Of a DNA stretch of 18,526 nt, positions 8,291 to 15,524 are shown piece after piece. A model generated the notes under the pieces. The model saw nothing but the letters and a program-made list of their open reading frames with translations. It had not been told where the DNA came from and did no database searches. Position numbers and translations under genes: made by a program. Origin of the DNA: an uncultured Oscillospiraceae bacterium (GTDB taxonomy: Bacteria; Bacillota; Clostridia; Oscillospirales; Ruminococcaceae); the NCBI GenBank assembly GCA_934408835.1, contig CAKRVU010000006.1, positions 1 to 18,526 on the forward strand, given 5' to 3'. The stretch's first letter is position 1. Each line of letters begins with the position of its first letter.

Positions 8291-8569
8291 ATGACAGAAG
8301 CTGCCAACGATTACAATCCAGCGGATTACCAATTTGAAACGCTTGATGAATTCAGATTTTATTTGAGCATCGGCTGGAATATCGGTTTTGAATGGCACGG
8401 CGTAGAGTGCGGAATCGAAGGACACAACAACAGCTTTGATATCTGGATAGCCTATCAGGGCGATATCGCAAAAGGTCTTACGTTGAAGCAGACATTGGAT
8501 TATGAGCTAAACGGCGTTAAAATCAAAGATCTCATTTTAAAAGCGACAATCACCGAAAGACCCTATTGA
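8291..8569 (+). CDS. Small acidic protein, copy B of the tandem paralogous pair (immunity-like?)
   Basis: A 92-residue protein with ATG at 8291 and GGAGG 5 nt upstream, 22 nt after the stop of copy A. It shares NDYNP, FETL-EF-FYLS, GFEWHGVE, GIEGHNNSFDIWI, GLTL-QTLDY and GVKIKDLILKATITER with copy A. Most changes are single substitutions such as Gly/Asp, Cys/Ile and Ala/Trp, and there are no gaps. Such even similarity along the whole length, with separate ribosome binding sites, indicates a gene duplication followed by divergence while both copies stayed functional. Function unknown; transcription probably continues from copy A. Confidence 0.75.
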   Translation: MTEAANDYNPADYQFETLDEFRFYLSIGWNIGFEWHGVECGIEGHNNSFDIWIAYQGDIAKGLTLKQTLDYELNGVKIKDLILKATITERPY

Positions 8570-8981
8570 CGATCAAAACAAAGTGAAGCATCCTAACAGA
8601 CTCCTGTTTCAGCCAATATCCGCACCCATCCCAATCCACTTTTCCGCATGATGAACAGCCGATATCCGTAAAACATCCGTCCATTCTTGTTATATGAGAA
8701 AAAAATAGTAGCGCTATTTCCAATCTTCCGTAAGCTTTATCGGATAACATCATCAAAAACAGTCTCAATTTTTTGAGAAACATCCACTAAGCAACAAAAT
8801 GGTTGGGTACGCCAATTCCAAATCTTGCATAGAATAATTCGTAAGAAGAATACATCAAAAGAAAGAGGTGCAGGAAACTGCCTTGAATTGCCTCTGACAG
8901 CGCTTTTGGTGTTGGAATAAACCGGGATGTTGATTACAGGAATAAAAATCGGGAAGGAAAAACCGCCTAAAAACAGGAATA
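8570..8981. other. Gene-free stretch downstream of the tandem pair
   Basis: About 410 bp with no convincing coding region on either strand. Short open frames lack ribosome binding sites and recognisable motifs. It ends in a strong plus-strand terminator, so it is either a long 3' untranslated region of the small-protein pair or the eroded remains of another gene. Confidence 0.6.
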
Positions 8982-9014
8982 CCGCCGTACAAGCGCTTTG
9001 TACGGCGGCTTTTT
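8982..9014 (+). terminator. Strong intrinsic terminator
   Basis: A perfect 11-bp stem, ccgccgtacaa (8982-8992) with ttgtacggcgg (8998-9008), a 5-nt loop, then c and five T (9010-9014). The T-tract is on the plus side only. It may also slow transcription arriving from cysK on the other strand, as no separate cysK terminator is visible. Confidence 0.85.
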
Positions 9015-9094
9015 ATCTGATTAGCATGGGCTCATCTGCATGCACACGTTTTTCGCTGCTTTTATAGCAATCCCTCTCCCTGAAACAATGGCAA

Positions 9095-10024
9095 TCAGTC
9101 TGAAAACATCGGGGTAGACAGATAGCGTTCTCCGGTGTCAGGCAGAAGTACAACTATAAGTTTACCCTTGTTTTCGGGACGCATTGCAATCTGTGTGGCG
9201 GCAAACACGGCGGCACCTGAAGAAACACCTACTAGCAAGCCGTCCTCCCTTGCCAGCGCGCGCCCCGTCTCAAACGCGTCCTCATCTGTTACAGCGATCA
9301 CCTCATCGTAAATATCTGTGTTCAACGTCTCCGGAAGGAATCCGGCACCAATTCCTTGGATTTTATGGGAACCCGCTACCCCTTTGGACAGCACCGGCGA
9401 ACCCGCCGGCTCTACAGCGATAATCTGAAGTTCTGGTTTCTTGGATTTTAGGTATTCGCCAACGCCTGAAATGGAGCCTCCCGTACCAACGCCGGCTACA
9501 AAAATATCCACCCGACCATCCGTATCGTTCCAAATCTCAGGTCCGGTCGTTTCCCGGTGAGTGTTCGGGTTTGCCGGATTGGTAAACTGACTCAAAATAA
9601 TCCCGTCTGACATCTGTTCCGCCAGCTCGTTCGCCTTATCAATCGCTCCTTTCATTCCCTTTGCGCCGTCTGTCAAAACAAGCTCCGCCCCATAAGCTTT
9701 GAGCAAATTGCGCCGTTCTACGCTCATTGTTTCGGGCATGGTCAATATGATTTTGTACCCCTTGACCGCGGCAACAGCCGCCAACCCGATACCGGTGTTC
9801 CCGCTGGTAGGCTCAATGATTACCGAGTTAGGCGTTAAAGCGCCCCTTGTCTCTGCGTCTTCTATCATTGCCCGGGCAATCCTGTCCTTAACGCTTCCAG
9901 CAGGATTGAGACACTCCAACTTCCCATAAATTTCCGCTTCTATTTTCCTCTTCGTGCTGTAACGAGTCAGCTTCAGCAACGGCGTGCCGCCGATAAAATC
10001 TGTCACCTTGTCATACGTTCTCAT
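9095..10024 (-). CDS. cysK: Cysteine synthase A (O-acetylserine sulfhydrylase)
   Basis: A PLP-dependent cytosolic enzyme that makes L-cysteine from O-acetyl-L-serine and sulfide. The 309-residue length is typical. Visible motifs: the PLP lysine in NPAGSVKDR (Lys46), the substrate loop TSGNTG (73-78), the phosphate-binding [10 protein letters not shown] (about 175-184) and the C-terminal GVSSGAA segment that contacts the PLP ring. [20 protein letters not shown] is also characteristic of CysK. The start at 10024 follows AAAGGAG with 10-nt spacing. It stands alone with no cysE beside it, divergent from the IMP dehydrogenase gene across 408 bp. I could not assign a clear promoter or regulator site. 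Confidence 0.95.
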   Translation of the reverse strand: MRTYDKVTDFIGGTPLLKLTRYSTKRKIEAEIYGKLECLNPAGSVKDRIARAMIEDAETRGALTPNSVIIEPTSGNTGIGLAAVAAVKGYKIILTMPETMSVERRNLLKAYGAELVLTDGAKGMKGAIDKANELAEQMSDGIILSQFTNPANPNTHRETTGPEIWNDTDGRVDIFVAGVGTGGSISGVGEYLKSKKPELQIIAVEPAGSPVLSKGVAGSHKIQGIGAGFLPETLNTDIYDEVIAVTDEDAFETGRALAREDGLLVGVSSGAAVFAATQIAMRPENKGKLIVVLLPDTGERYLSTPMFSD

Positions 10025-10355
10025 GATTTATCTGCTCCTTTTTTATCATTATCTATCGCAAAATCCTGTTTACCATCCCAAACTACAAACGGACGCCGAT
10101 CGAAAAACCGGCGAACAAAGAAACCAAAACCAACGTCCTATCAAAACCGTTTTCGTCCGATTCGCTCCGTTTGCATGTTTGAAGATTCCACTGCCAATTT
10201 TATCCTATCACAAAAATATGAATATTGTGCAAACTAAAACCCGGGAAATCTTCTTTCAATCATCCCGCCGCCCCAAATAACGCCACTGGAAAGCCGCCAT
10301 CTTCCGGTGTTTTTGATGAAAAATGAGCTTGTCCTGTTTTTTTGGGAAATATTCG
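10025..10355. other. Divergent intergenic region between cysK and the IMP dehydrogenase gene
   Basis: No convincing gene. It holds the cysK ribosome binding site, a short inverted repeat AATAT-2-ATATT near 10217-10228, and a plus-strand terminator-like hairpin (10284-10314). No riboswitch or T-box structure was recognised. Confidence 0.55.
10284..10314 (+). terminator. Terminator-like hairpin upstream of the IMP dehydrogenase promoter
   Basis: cactggaa (10284-10291) pairs with ttccggtg (10302-10309) as 8 bp with one T-G pair and a 10-nt loop, followed by TTTTT (10310-10314). No plus-strand gene ends here, so it is an orphan terminator or the end of an unseen small RNA. Confidence 0.5.
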
Positions 10356-10383
10356 TTGACTTGTTCTAAAAAACTGGTATAAT
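10356..10383 (+). promoter_or_regulatory. Sigma-A promoter of the IMP dehydrogenase gene
   Basis: TTGACT (10356-10361), a 16-bp spacer and a perfect TATAAT (10378-10383). The leader to the ATG at 10433 is about 43 nt, with GAAAGGAG just before the start. Confidence 0.88.
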
Positions 10384-10432
10384 AAATAACTAATCACTTA
10401 AAATGGTATGTTGATTGTGAAAGGAGCTTGTT

Positions 10433-11941
10433 ATGGCATATTATTATCAGGAACATTCCCGCACCTTCAGCGAGTATCTGCTGGTTCCCGGTTATTCTTC
10501 TGCGGAATGTATTCCAGGACATGTGAGCCTGAAAACCCCCGTTACCAAATTCCGGAAAGGGGAAACACCCGCCCTTACCATGAATATTCCCCTTGTTTCC
10601 GCCATTATGCAGTCGGTTTCTGACGACCGCATGGCAGTAGCTCTTGCAAAGGAAGGCGGAATCTCTTTTATTTACGGCGCACAAAGCATTGAAAGTCAAG
10701 CGGCTATGGTTTCCCGCGCAAAAAATTACAAGGCCGGCTTTGTAACCAGCGATTCCACCTTAACCCCGGAACATACGCTTGAGCAGGTGCTTGCTTTAAA
10801 AGAAAAAACCGGTCATTCCACCATGCCGGTCACTCACGATGGGTCACCGCACGGAAAGCTTTTGGGCGTGGTCACTAGCTGCGACTATCGTGTGACAAGG
10901 ATGTCGCCCGACATCAAAGTGAAGCAGTTTATGACGCCTATTGATAAGATTGTTTACGCCAAAAAGGGCGTCTCCCTTTCCGAGGCGAATGATATTATCT
11001 GGGATCATAAACTGAACTCCCTTCCGGTGATTGACGACGCCGGGAACCTTTGCCATCTTGTTTTCCGAAAGGACTACGACTCCCATAAAGAAAACCTCCA
11101 TGAATTGCTCGACTCGTCCAAGCGTTACGTCGTTGGTGCCGGTGTGAACACCCGCGATTATGAGCAGCGGATACCGGCGTTGGTCGCGGCAGGAGCAGAT
11201 ATCCTTTGTATTGATTCTTCCGAAGGGTTTTCGGAATGGCAGAAGCGGACGCTTGATTTTGTACGGGCAACCTACGGAGATCAAGTGAAGATTGGTGCCG
11301 GCAACGTGGTGGACCGGGACGGCTTTTTGTTCCTGGCAAAAGCCGGCGCAGATTTTGTCAAGGTAGGAATCGGCGGCGGATCCATCTGCATTACCCGCGA
11401 AACGAAGGGCATTGGCCGCGGACAGGCTTCTGCTGTCATTGAGGTAGCAAAAGCGCGGGATGAATATTATAAAGAGACGGGAATCTATATCCCGATCTGC
11501 TCGGACGGCGGCATCGTATACGATTACCATATGACACTTGCACTGGCTATGGGCGCAGACTTTTTGATGTTGGGTCGTTATTTTGCCCGCTTTGATGAAA
11601 GCCCTACCAACAAAGTCACAATAGGCGGGAACTATATGAAAGAATATTGGGGCGAAGGCTCCAACCGCGCGCGCAACTGGCAGCGTTATGACCTTGGTGG
11701 CAAAGAAGGTCTTTCGTTTGAAGAAGGCGTCGATTCATATGTCCCGTATGCCGGCAGCCTGCGCGACAACGTTCGGCTAACCTTGAGTAAGGTCAAATCC
11801 ACCATGTGCAACTGCGGCGCTCTTTCAATATCCGAATTACAGCAAAAGGCGCGGCTGACAGTGGTTTCCGCCACTTCTATCGTCGAAGGCGGTGCCCACG
11901 ATGTCGTTTTGAAGAATAAAGAGGTTGACCGGGAGAACTAA
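10433..11941 (+). CDS. guaB: IMP dehydrogenase (Tritrichomonas foetus-like subclass)
   Basis: Converts IMP to XMP with NAD+, the committing step of GTP synthesis. The 502 residues include a split TIM barrel with two CBS domains inserted at about 95-225 ([15 protein letters not shown] in the second). The catalytic loop is [20 protein letters not shown] with nucleophile Cys319. The mobile flap [11 protein letters not shown] places Arg418-Tyr419, and Glu431 lies in FEEGVDSYV. These residue numbers, and Arg382 in LGRYFARF, coincide with the T. foetus enzyme, and the two proteins look alike along their whole length from memory. Glu431, where the human enzyme has Gln441, predicts low sensitivity to mycophenolate. 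The start at 10433 follows AAAGGAG 8 nt upstream. It is monocistronic as far as visible; no guaA is nearby and no clear terminator was found. Confidence 0.95.
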   Translation: MAYYYQEHSRTFSEYLLVPGYSSAECIPGHVSLKTPVTKFRKGETPALTMNIPLVSAIMQSVSDDRMAVALAKEGGISFIYGAQSIESQAAMVSRAKNYKAGFVTSDSTLTPEHTLEQVLALKEKTGHSTMPVTHDGSPHGKLLGVVTSCDYRVTRMSPDIKVKQFMTPIDKIVYAKKGVSLSEANDIIWDHKLNSLPVIDDAGNLCHLVFRKDYDSHKENLHELLDSSKRYVVGAGVNTRDYEQRIPALVAAGADILCIDSSEGFSEWQKRTLDFVRATYGDQVKIGAGNVVDRDGFLFLAKAGADFVKVGIGGGSICITRETKGIGRGQASAVIEVAKARDEYYKETGIYIPICSDGGIVYDYHMTLALAMGADFLMLGRYFARFDESPTNKVTIGGNYMKEYWGEGSNRARNWQRYDLGGKEGLSFEEGVDSYVPYAGSLRDNVRLTLSKVKSTMCNCGALSISELQQKARLTVVSATSIVEGGAHDVVLKNKEVDREN

Positions 11942-12009
11942 CTTGCCTGACGCACCCTCAACCGTTATCCGCCCGAAAACTGCCTTTCTTTGTGATGTAT
12001 AGGATCCCC

Positions 12010-12100
12010 CTATCTCTGCAAATGCTGCCCCCACCGAAAGTGTAGTTCTGAAAACAGTTTTCACCCAACCTCGTTTGAGAGGCTAAACCTTCCCTTGTAG
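12010..12100 (-). repeat. Intergenic repeat, copy 1
   Basis: Shares gcaaaYgctgccccc and a tagtYctSaaaacagtttt core with copy 2, 105-107 bp to the right. It contains a perfect 7-1-7 palindrome TGAAAACAGTTTTCA at 12049-12063. The minus-strand orientation is arbitrary. Part of a further, more eroded unit may extend left towards 11942. Confidence 0.7.
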
Positions 12101-12114
12101 TACTTGCGACCACC

Positions 12115-12207
12115 ATATGCCCGCAAACGCTGCCCCCCCGCTGAAAACATAGTCCTCAAAACAGTTTTTGCCCGCTCTAAGCTTAGGGAAGTAAAACCCT
12201 TCCTTCA
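12115..12207 (-). repeat. Intergenic repeat, copy 2
   Basis: A diverged copy of the unit at 12010-12100, with the matching start gcaaacgctgccccc at 12123-12137 and core aaaacagtttt at 12158-12168. The right part differs more and holds a small GGAAG/CTTCC hairpin on the minus strand. The rest of the 373-bp gap between the IMP dehydrogenase and ktrB genes holds a GCGCGG/CCGCGC inverted repeat at 12216-12236 and no gene. Confidence 0.7.
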
Positions 12208-12314
12208 ACAGAGCAGCGCGGTTTTAAAATCCGCGCGACAGTCCGATTGTTTCTATGATTGTAGCAACGCCAAAAGCTGCACAGATCATATTATGAACGG
12301 ATGAATGGAGATGA

Positions 12315-13691
12315 ATGTTCTTGTTGCAAATCCGAATGAACCAACGCAAAAAAACGATAAAGCCGGTTCAGTTTATCTGCCTGAGCTTTTTTCTGATTAT
12401 ACTGTTGGGAACGTTCTTGCTAATGCTGCCGTTTTCTTCGGCAACTCATACCTTTACCCCTTTTACCGACTCTTTGTTTACTGCCACTTCCGCCACCTGC
12501 GTCACCGGTCTTTCTGTGTATGACACTTATACCCACTGGTCGCCTGCGGGACAGGGAATCATTTTGTTGCTAATCCAAGTCGGCGGATTGGGATTTGTCA
12601 CATTTTCGACCAGCGTTGTCCTTTCTCTTCGGGGGCGTTTGGGTCTTCATGACATGCGCCTTGCCCGCGAACAGGTCAGTTTGCAAAACTTAGGCGACAT
12701 AGAGCAGCTTTTCACCAATATCCTTCGCGTAACTGTCATCTGCGAAGGACTCGGCGCCCTACTGCTATGCATTCCCTTTGTCTCCCGTTTCGGAGCGTCC
12801 GGCATCTGGATGGCGGTGTTTACCGCCGTCTCCTCTTACTGCAATGCCGGTTTTGATATCTTCGGATTTATCTCGCCCAATTGCAGCATTACGCCTTTCC
12901 TTGGCGACTGGATTGTGATGACCGTTGTCCCCGCCCTCATTATCTTGGGCGGAATCGGTTTTGTGGTTTTTCAAGATATCTTCACCTGCCGGAAACGAAA
13001 GAAAGGCGCCCATCATCTTTCCACCTATTCCAAGGTGGTTCTCGTCATGTCGGGCATTTTAATTCTGTTCGGCTTCTTTTCCATTCTTGGAATCGAATGG
13101 AATCAGACCCTTGCCGAGCTTCCTTTCGGCGAAAAGGTAAGCGCCGCCTTTTTCAGCTCTGTCACTGCCAGAACCGCCGGCTACAGCGCAATCAATTATC
13201 TGGCCGCCTCCCCGCTGACAAAAATCGTGACCATATTGCTGATGTTTATCGGCGCCTCCCCTGTTTCAACAGGCGGCGGTATCAAGACGACAACCGTGGT
13301 TGTCCTGGTTATGACGATGCTGAGCGTACTCCGAGGACAAGAAGACACTATTGTCGCCGGTCACCGAATCAAAAAGGCTGTTGTTTATAAGGCGCTGTCT
13401 CTGACCGTGCTTTCAACCACCCTGGTCGCAGCAGCCACAACATTTTTGTGCTTCACCGAGCCGGGTAACTCTTTTCTGAACCTTGCTGTTGTGGTAGTAT
13501 CAGCTTTTTCTACCACCGGATTGACAACCATCGACCTGGGAAGTATCCACACGATCTCCAAACTGACTCTTTGCATGCTGATGTATATTGGTCGCGTTGG
13601 GCCGTTTTCCTTTATTTTGACCCTCCGCCTACGAAACAAACGAATCGACAAACAAGTCACCCTTCCCGAAGCAGATCTGATCGTCGGATAA
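12315..13691 (+). CDS. ktrB: Potassium uptake transmembrane subunit, KtrB/TrkH family
   Basis: A membrane K+ (or Na+-coupled K+) channel-like subunit of 458 residues with four M1-P-M2 repeats. The four selectivity-filter turns with their glycines are visible: ATCVTGLSV (Gly65), SYCNAGFDIF, ARTAGYSAI and STTGLTTID. The TGGGIKTTT intramembrane loop segment of the third repeat is also present. The N-terminus has a basic stretch (NQRKKTIKP) before the first membrane helix. The start at 12315 has GGAG only 4 nt upstream, a rather short spacing; Met8 is an alternative but has no ribosome binding site. In this family the channel works with a cytosolic RCK subunit (KtrA/KtrC), and none is encoded in the window, so its partner must be elsewhere. 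No c-di-AMP riboswitch is recognisable in the upstream gap. Confidence 0.92.
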   Translation: MFLLQIRMNQRKKTIKPVQFICLSFFLIILLGTFLLMLPFSSATHTFTPFTDSLFTATSATCVTGLSVYDTYTHWSPAGQGIILLLIQVGGLGFVTFSTSVVLSLRGRLGLHDMRLAREQVSLQNLGDIEQLFTNILRVTVICEGLGALLLCIPFVSRFGASGIWMAVFTAVSSYCNAGFDIFGFISPNCSITPFLGDWIVMTVVPALIILGGIGFVVFQDIFTCRKRKKGAHHLSTYSKVVLVMSGILILFGFFSILGIEWNQTLAELPFGEKVSAAFFSSVTARTAGYSAINYLAASPLTKIVTILLMFIGASPVSTGGGIKTTTVVVLVMTMLSVLRGQEDTIVAGHRIKKAVVYKALSLTVLSTTLVAAATTFLCFTEPGNSFLNLAVVVVSAFSTTGLTTIDLGSIHTISKLTLCMLMYIGRVGPFSFILTLRLRNKRIDKQVTLPEADLIVG

Positions 13692-13726
13692 CAAAGCGTC
13701 TGCAAAAGCACAATAAATTTCTGAGA

Positions 13727-13764
13727 AAATGGCTGCCGCATCGAAATAGATGCAGCAGCCATTT
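13727..13764. terminator. Hairpin between convergent ktrB and yabR
   Basis: aaatggctgc (13727-13736) pairs with gcagccattt (13755-13764), extended by GCATC/GATGC after one mismatch, with a 6-nt loop. T-tracts on both sides are short, so it is a weak or bidirectional terminator, most likely for ktrB. Confidence 0.6.
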
Positions 13765-13769
13765 CAATT

Positions 13770-13801
13770 AAAAAAACAGACGCCTGATCCGATATCAGGC
13801 G
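13770..13801 (-). terminator. Intrinsic terminator of the yabP-yabQ-divIC-yabR unit
   Basis: Minus strand CGCCTGAT, 5-nt loop, ATCAGGCG (13801-13794 with 13788-13781), then TCTG and seven T (13776-13770). It lies 42 nt past the yabR stop. Confidence 0.85.
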
Positions 13802-13842
13802 CCTGCCGATGAAATGATAGAATACGAAACAAAAAGAGTCCT

Positions 13843-14280
13843 TTACCGTCTCCGGGAATAAGAGCCGCGTTTTCCTTCCATATTCCTCTTAATATCCGAC
13901 ATTTTTTCCTCGCTGTTCTGTTTAAAACGCGCCAGCATATCCTCAAAACTGGCTGGTTCTTCCTTCTTTTGCGCACCGCGATAGGTAGACGGCTTGTTTG
14001 AATTCCGCTTCTTAGAATGAGACGAGGGATGTTGCGCGTTTGCCGATTGAGGCAACGCCTGTTTGATGGAAAGGGAAACCTTGTTGCCATCAATGCTTAA
14101 CACCTTGACTTTTACCGTCTCTCCCTCTTTCACATAGTCTGAGACTTCCTTGACATACTCGTTTGAAATTTCCGAAATATGTACCAGCCCGGTCAGCTCA
14201 GAGCTCAGCTCAACAAAGGCTCCGAATCGGGTAATACTGACTACTTTTCCTTCTATAATGTTTCCTACTTCAAGCTGCAT
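13843..14280 (-). CDS. yabR: S1-domain RNA-binding protein (YabR type)
   Basis: A 145-residue cytosolic protein with one S1 OB-fold domain at residues 1-72 (VGNIIEGKVVSITRFGAFVEL, GLVHISEIS, VKVKVLSIDGNKVSLSIK). A Ser/Asn/Gln-rich linker and a very basic C-terminal tail ending SYSRRR follow, which suits binding to RNA or ribosomes. Position after the DivIC-type gene matches yabR in Bacillus subtilis. The ATG at 14280 starts the S1 domain exactly, but the strong AAAGGAGG lies 13 nt upstream, longer than usual, with no start codon between. It is 41 nt downstream of the DivIC-type gene and is the last gene before a terminator. The specific RNA target is unknown. Confidence 0.88.
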   Translation of the reverse strand: MQLEVGNIIEGKVVSITRFGAFVELSSELTGLVHISEISNEYVKEVSDYVKEGETVKVKVLSIDGNKVSLSIKQALPQSANAQHPSSHSKKRNSNKPSTYRGAQKKEEPASFEDMLARFKQNSEEKMSDIKRNMEGKRGSYSRRR

Positions 14281-14321
14281 AAAGCGCTTACAGCCTCCTT
14301 TAAATTCATAACTAACTTGGT

Positions 14322-14618
14322 TTATTCGCCTGCAACGTCCACAAAAACGCGTTCAAAAGGGGAAACGTATCCCAACTGCTCCCGTGCAACCTCTTCGATA
14401 TACTCGTCTGTAACTCCCTCGTCCAATTGCTGCTGCATCTGCTCGTTTTCCGCTGACAATTCGGAAGTCTGAGTTTCTAAAGAAACAAGTTGTTGCTGCT
14501 TTTGAGAGATGGAGTTTTGGAGCGAAATCAGCTGTATCACAACAATAGCGGTCAAGAGAATGAGCGCCAATTTAAACAGCCGCGCTTTTGTCTTTTTTTT
14601 GATTCTTATTGTTTTCAT
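14322..14618 (-). CDS. divIC: Septum formation initiator, DivIC/FtsB-like
   Basis: A 98-residue bitopic membrane protein of the divisome. In the known system DivIC binds FtsL and DivIB/FtsQ outside the membrane to control septal wall synthesis. The layout fits: a short basic cytoplasmic tail (KTIRIKKKTKAR), one membrane helix at about 14-30, an extracellular Gln/Glu-rich coiled coil at about 33-68, and the family end motif VAREQLGYVSPFERVFV. The start at 14618 follows GAGG 8 nt upstream. The first 47 nt overlap the 3' end of yabQ in another frame, so translation is probably coupled. The neighbourhood supports DivIC over other septum initiators. Confidence 0.9.
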   Translation of the reverse strand: MKTIRIKKKTKARLFKLALILLTAIVVIQLISLQNSISQKQQQLVSLETQTSELSAENEQMQQQLDEGVTDEYIEEVAREQLGYVSPFERVFVDVAGE

Positions 14619-15171
14619 TTCGTTTTCCTCGATTCCTTTGCCGAGTCCGTTTGGAAAGGTGAGAGAAGTGTGGTTGTGTTTTCTTTTGATGATGGTTTCT
14701 ATTATACAATAAATTAGGCAAAGAAGGCAAGTGTTTTTTTATCATTTTCAAAAATATTTTCAACTTTTCGGCGAACCGCCGAAAAAGAGGACGGAGCTTC
14801 TGAAAAAACCAACGAAAAACGATTCGAAACGGCAAAAATAGAAAGGAAATGAGCGTTTGTAAAAATCGGATTACCTGTCTTGCGACTCGTATGACGAGCG
14901 CTCCAATGGTAAGATGATATAACAAAAAGCCCACGGCTTCGCCCACCGGGATAAAAAACCGGAACGCGCCGCCGGTAAATATCTGCAAAAACACCAAGGT
15001 GACGATGATACAGATCAGCGCAAAAAACAAATCCTCCACAATGATTCCGATCTTCCCTGGAGGACGCGCCACCCGCAGAATCCGAAACACATCGTAACAA
15101 ACGCCCAAAACCGCCCCGGCAAGGATGGCATAGAAAAAAAGCAGTGTTGAGGGAGCCAGCGCCATATACAT
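14572..15171 (-). CDS. yabQ: Spore cortex biosynthesis membrane protein YabQ
   Basis: A sporulation protein needed for cortex formation in B. subtilis, where it sits in the membranes around the forespore. Here it has 199 residues: an N-terminal hydrophobic half with four or so membrane segments (about 8-30, 43-65, 73-95 and 100-120) and the family-like stretch GVCYDVFRILRVARPP, then a long, highly basic C-terminal tail rich in Lys, Arg and Asn. The ATG at 15171 shares one base with the TGA of yabP (TGATG), a classic translational coupling. The last 47 nt overlap the start of divIC. Identification rests on motif, topology and the conserved order yabP-yabQ-divIC. Confidence 0.88.
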   Translation of the reverse strand: MYMALAPSTLLFFYAILAGAVLGVCYDVFRILRVARPPGKIGIIVEDLFFALICIIVTLVFLQIFTGGAFRFFIPVGEAVGFLLYHLTIGALVIRVARQVIRFLQTLISFLFLPFRIVFRWFFQKLRPLFRRFAEKLKIFLKMIKKHLPSLPNLLYNRNHHQKKTQPHFSHLSKRTRQRNRGKRNENNKNQKKDKSAAV

Positions 15172-15452
15172 CAGTGAAACAGTTTTTGGAGGAACCCGGA
15201 AGCAGTTCGTTTTTCCTCATCTGAATAGCCCAAAGAATCGATCATACCGCTTACAATCAATTCCCCGGTTTCGTTGTTAAATTTGTCAATGTGCAAATCC
15301 GACCCTTTGATGGTAAGCAGTCCAAGCTCGGTAAACACGGCAACGATGTGCTCGTCAAAGCTGTCGACATCGTGTACGCCGGAAACCGAGAGAGCACGGC
15401 GGTTTTCCAAGATCAGGTTATGCACGGATTTTGTTTTTTTCTCTTCAATCAT
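15171..15452 (-). CDS. yabP: Sporulation protein YabP
   Basis: A small (93-residue) protein of the YabP/YqfC family, made under sigma-E in the mother cell and required for normal spore cortex in some species. The family pattern is visible: HNLILENRRALSVSGVHDVDSFDE, then TELGLLTIKGSDLHIDKFN and LIVSGMIDSLGYSDEE. No signal peptide or membrane helix is seen. The start at 15452 has a strong AGGAGG 8 nt upstream. A sigma-E-like promoter lies immediately before it at 15483-15511, so the gene begins a sporulation transcription unit with yabQ, divIC and yabR. Confidence 0.92.
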   Translation of the reverse strand: MIEEKKTKSVHNLILENRRALSVSGVHDVDSFDEHIVAVFTELGLLTIKGSDLHIDKFNNETGELIVSGMIDSLGYSDEEKRTASGFLQKLFH

Positions 15453-15482
15453 ATTTTAGTCCTCCTCACTGCGTTACATCAC

Positions 15483-15511
15483 AACGTATGCGAAAAAAAC
15501 CAGAAATATGC
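15483..15511 (-). promoter_or_regulatory. Sigma-E-like (mother cell) promoter before yabP
   Basis: Minus strand GCATATT (15511-15505) is a perfect match to the -35 consensus KMATATT. After a 14-bp spacer comes CATACGTT (15490-15483), 6 of 8 to the -10 consensus CATACAMT. The expected start lies about 25 nt before the yabP ATG. Confidence 0.75.
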
Positions 15512-15524
15512 TTGAGATTTTGTT

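Noticed and set aside
10844..11530. Minus-strand open frame of 228 codons
   Set aside because: Antisense shadow of the IMP dehydrogenase gene; no ribosome binding site and no recognisable domain.
11837..12064. Minus-strand open frame of 75 codons running from the repeat into the guaB 3' end
   Set aside because: It overlaps a real gene antisense and otherwise consists of the intergenic repeat; most likely a chance reading of repeat sequence.
11942..12314. c-di-AMP (ydaO-type) riboswitch before ktrB
   Set aside because: Such riboswitches often precede K+ transporters, but the conserved cores of that class are absent here; the gap is explained by the repeats instead.
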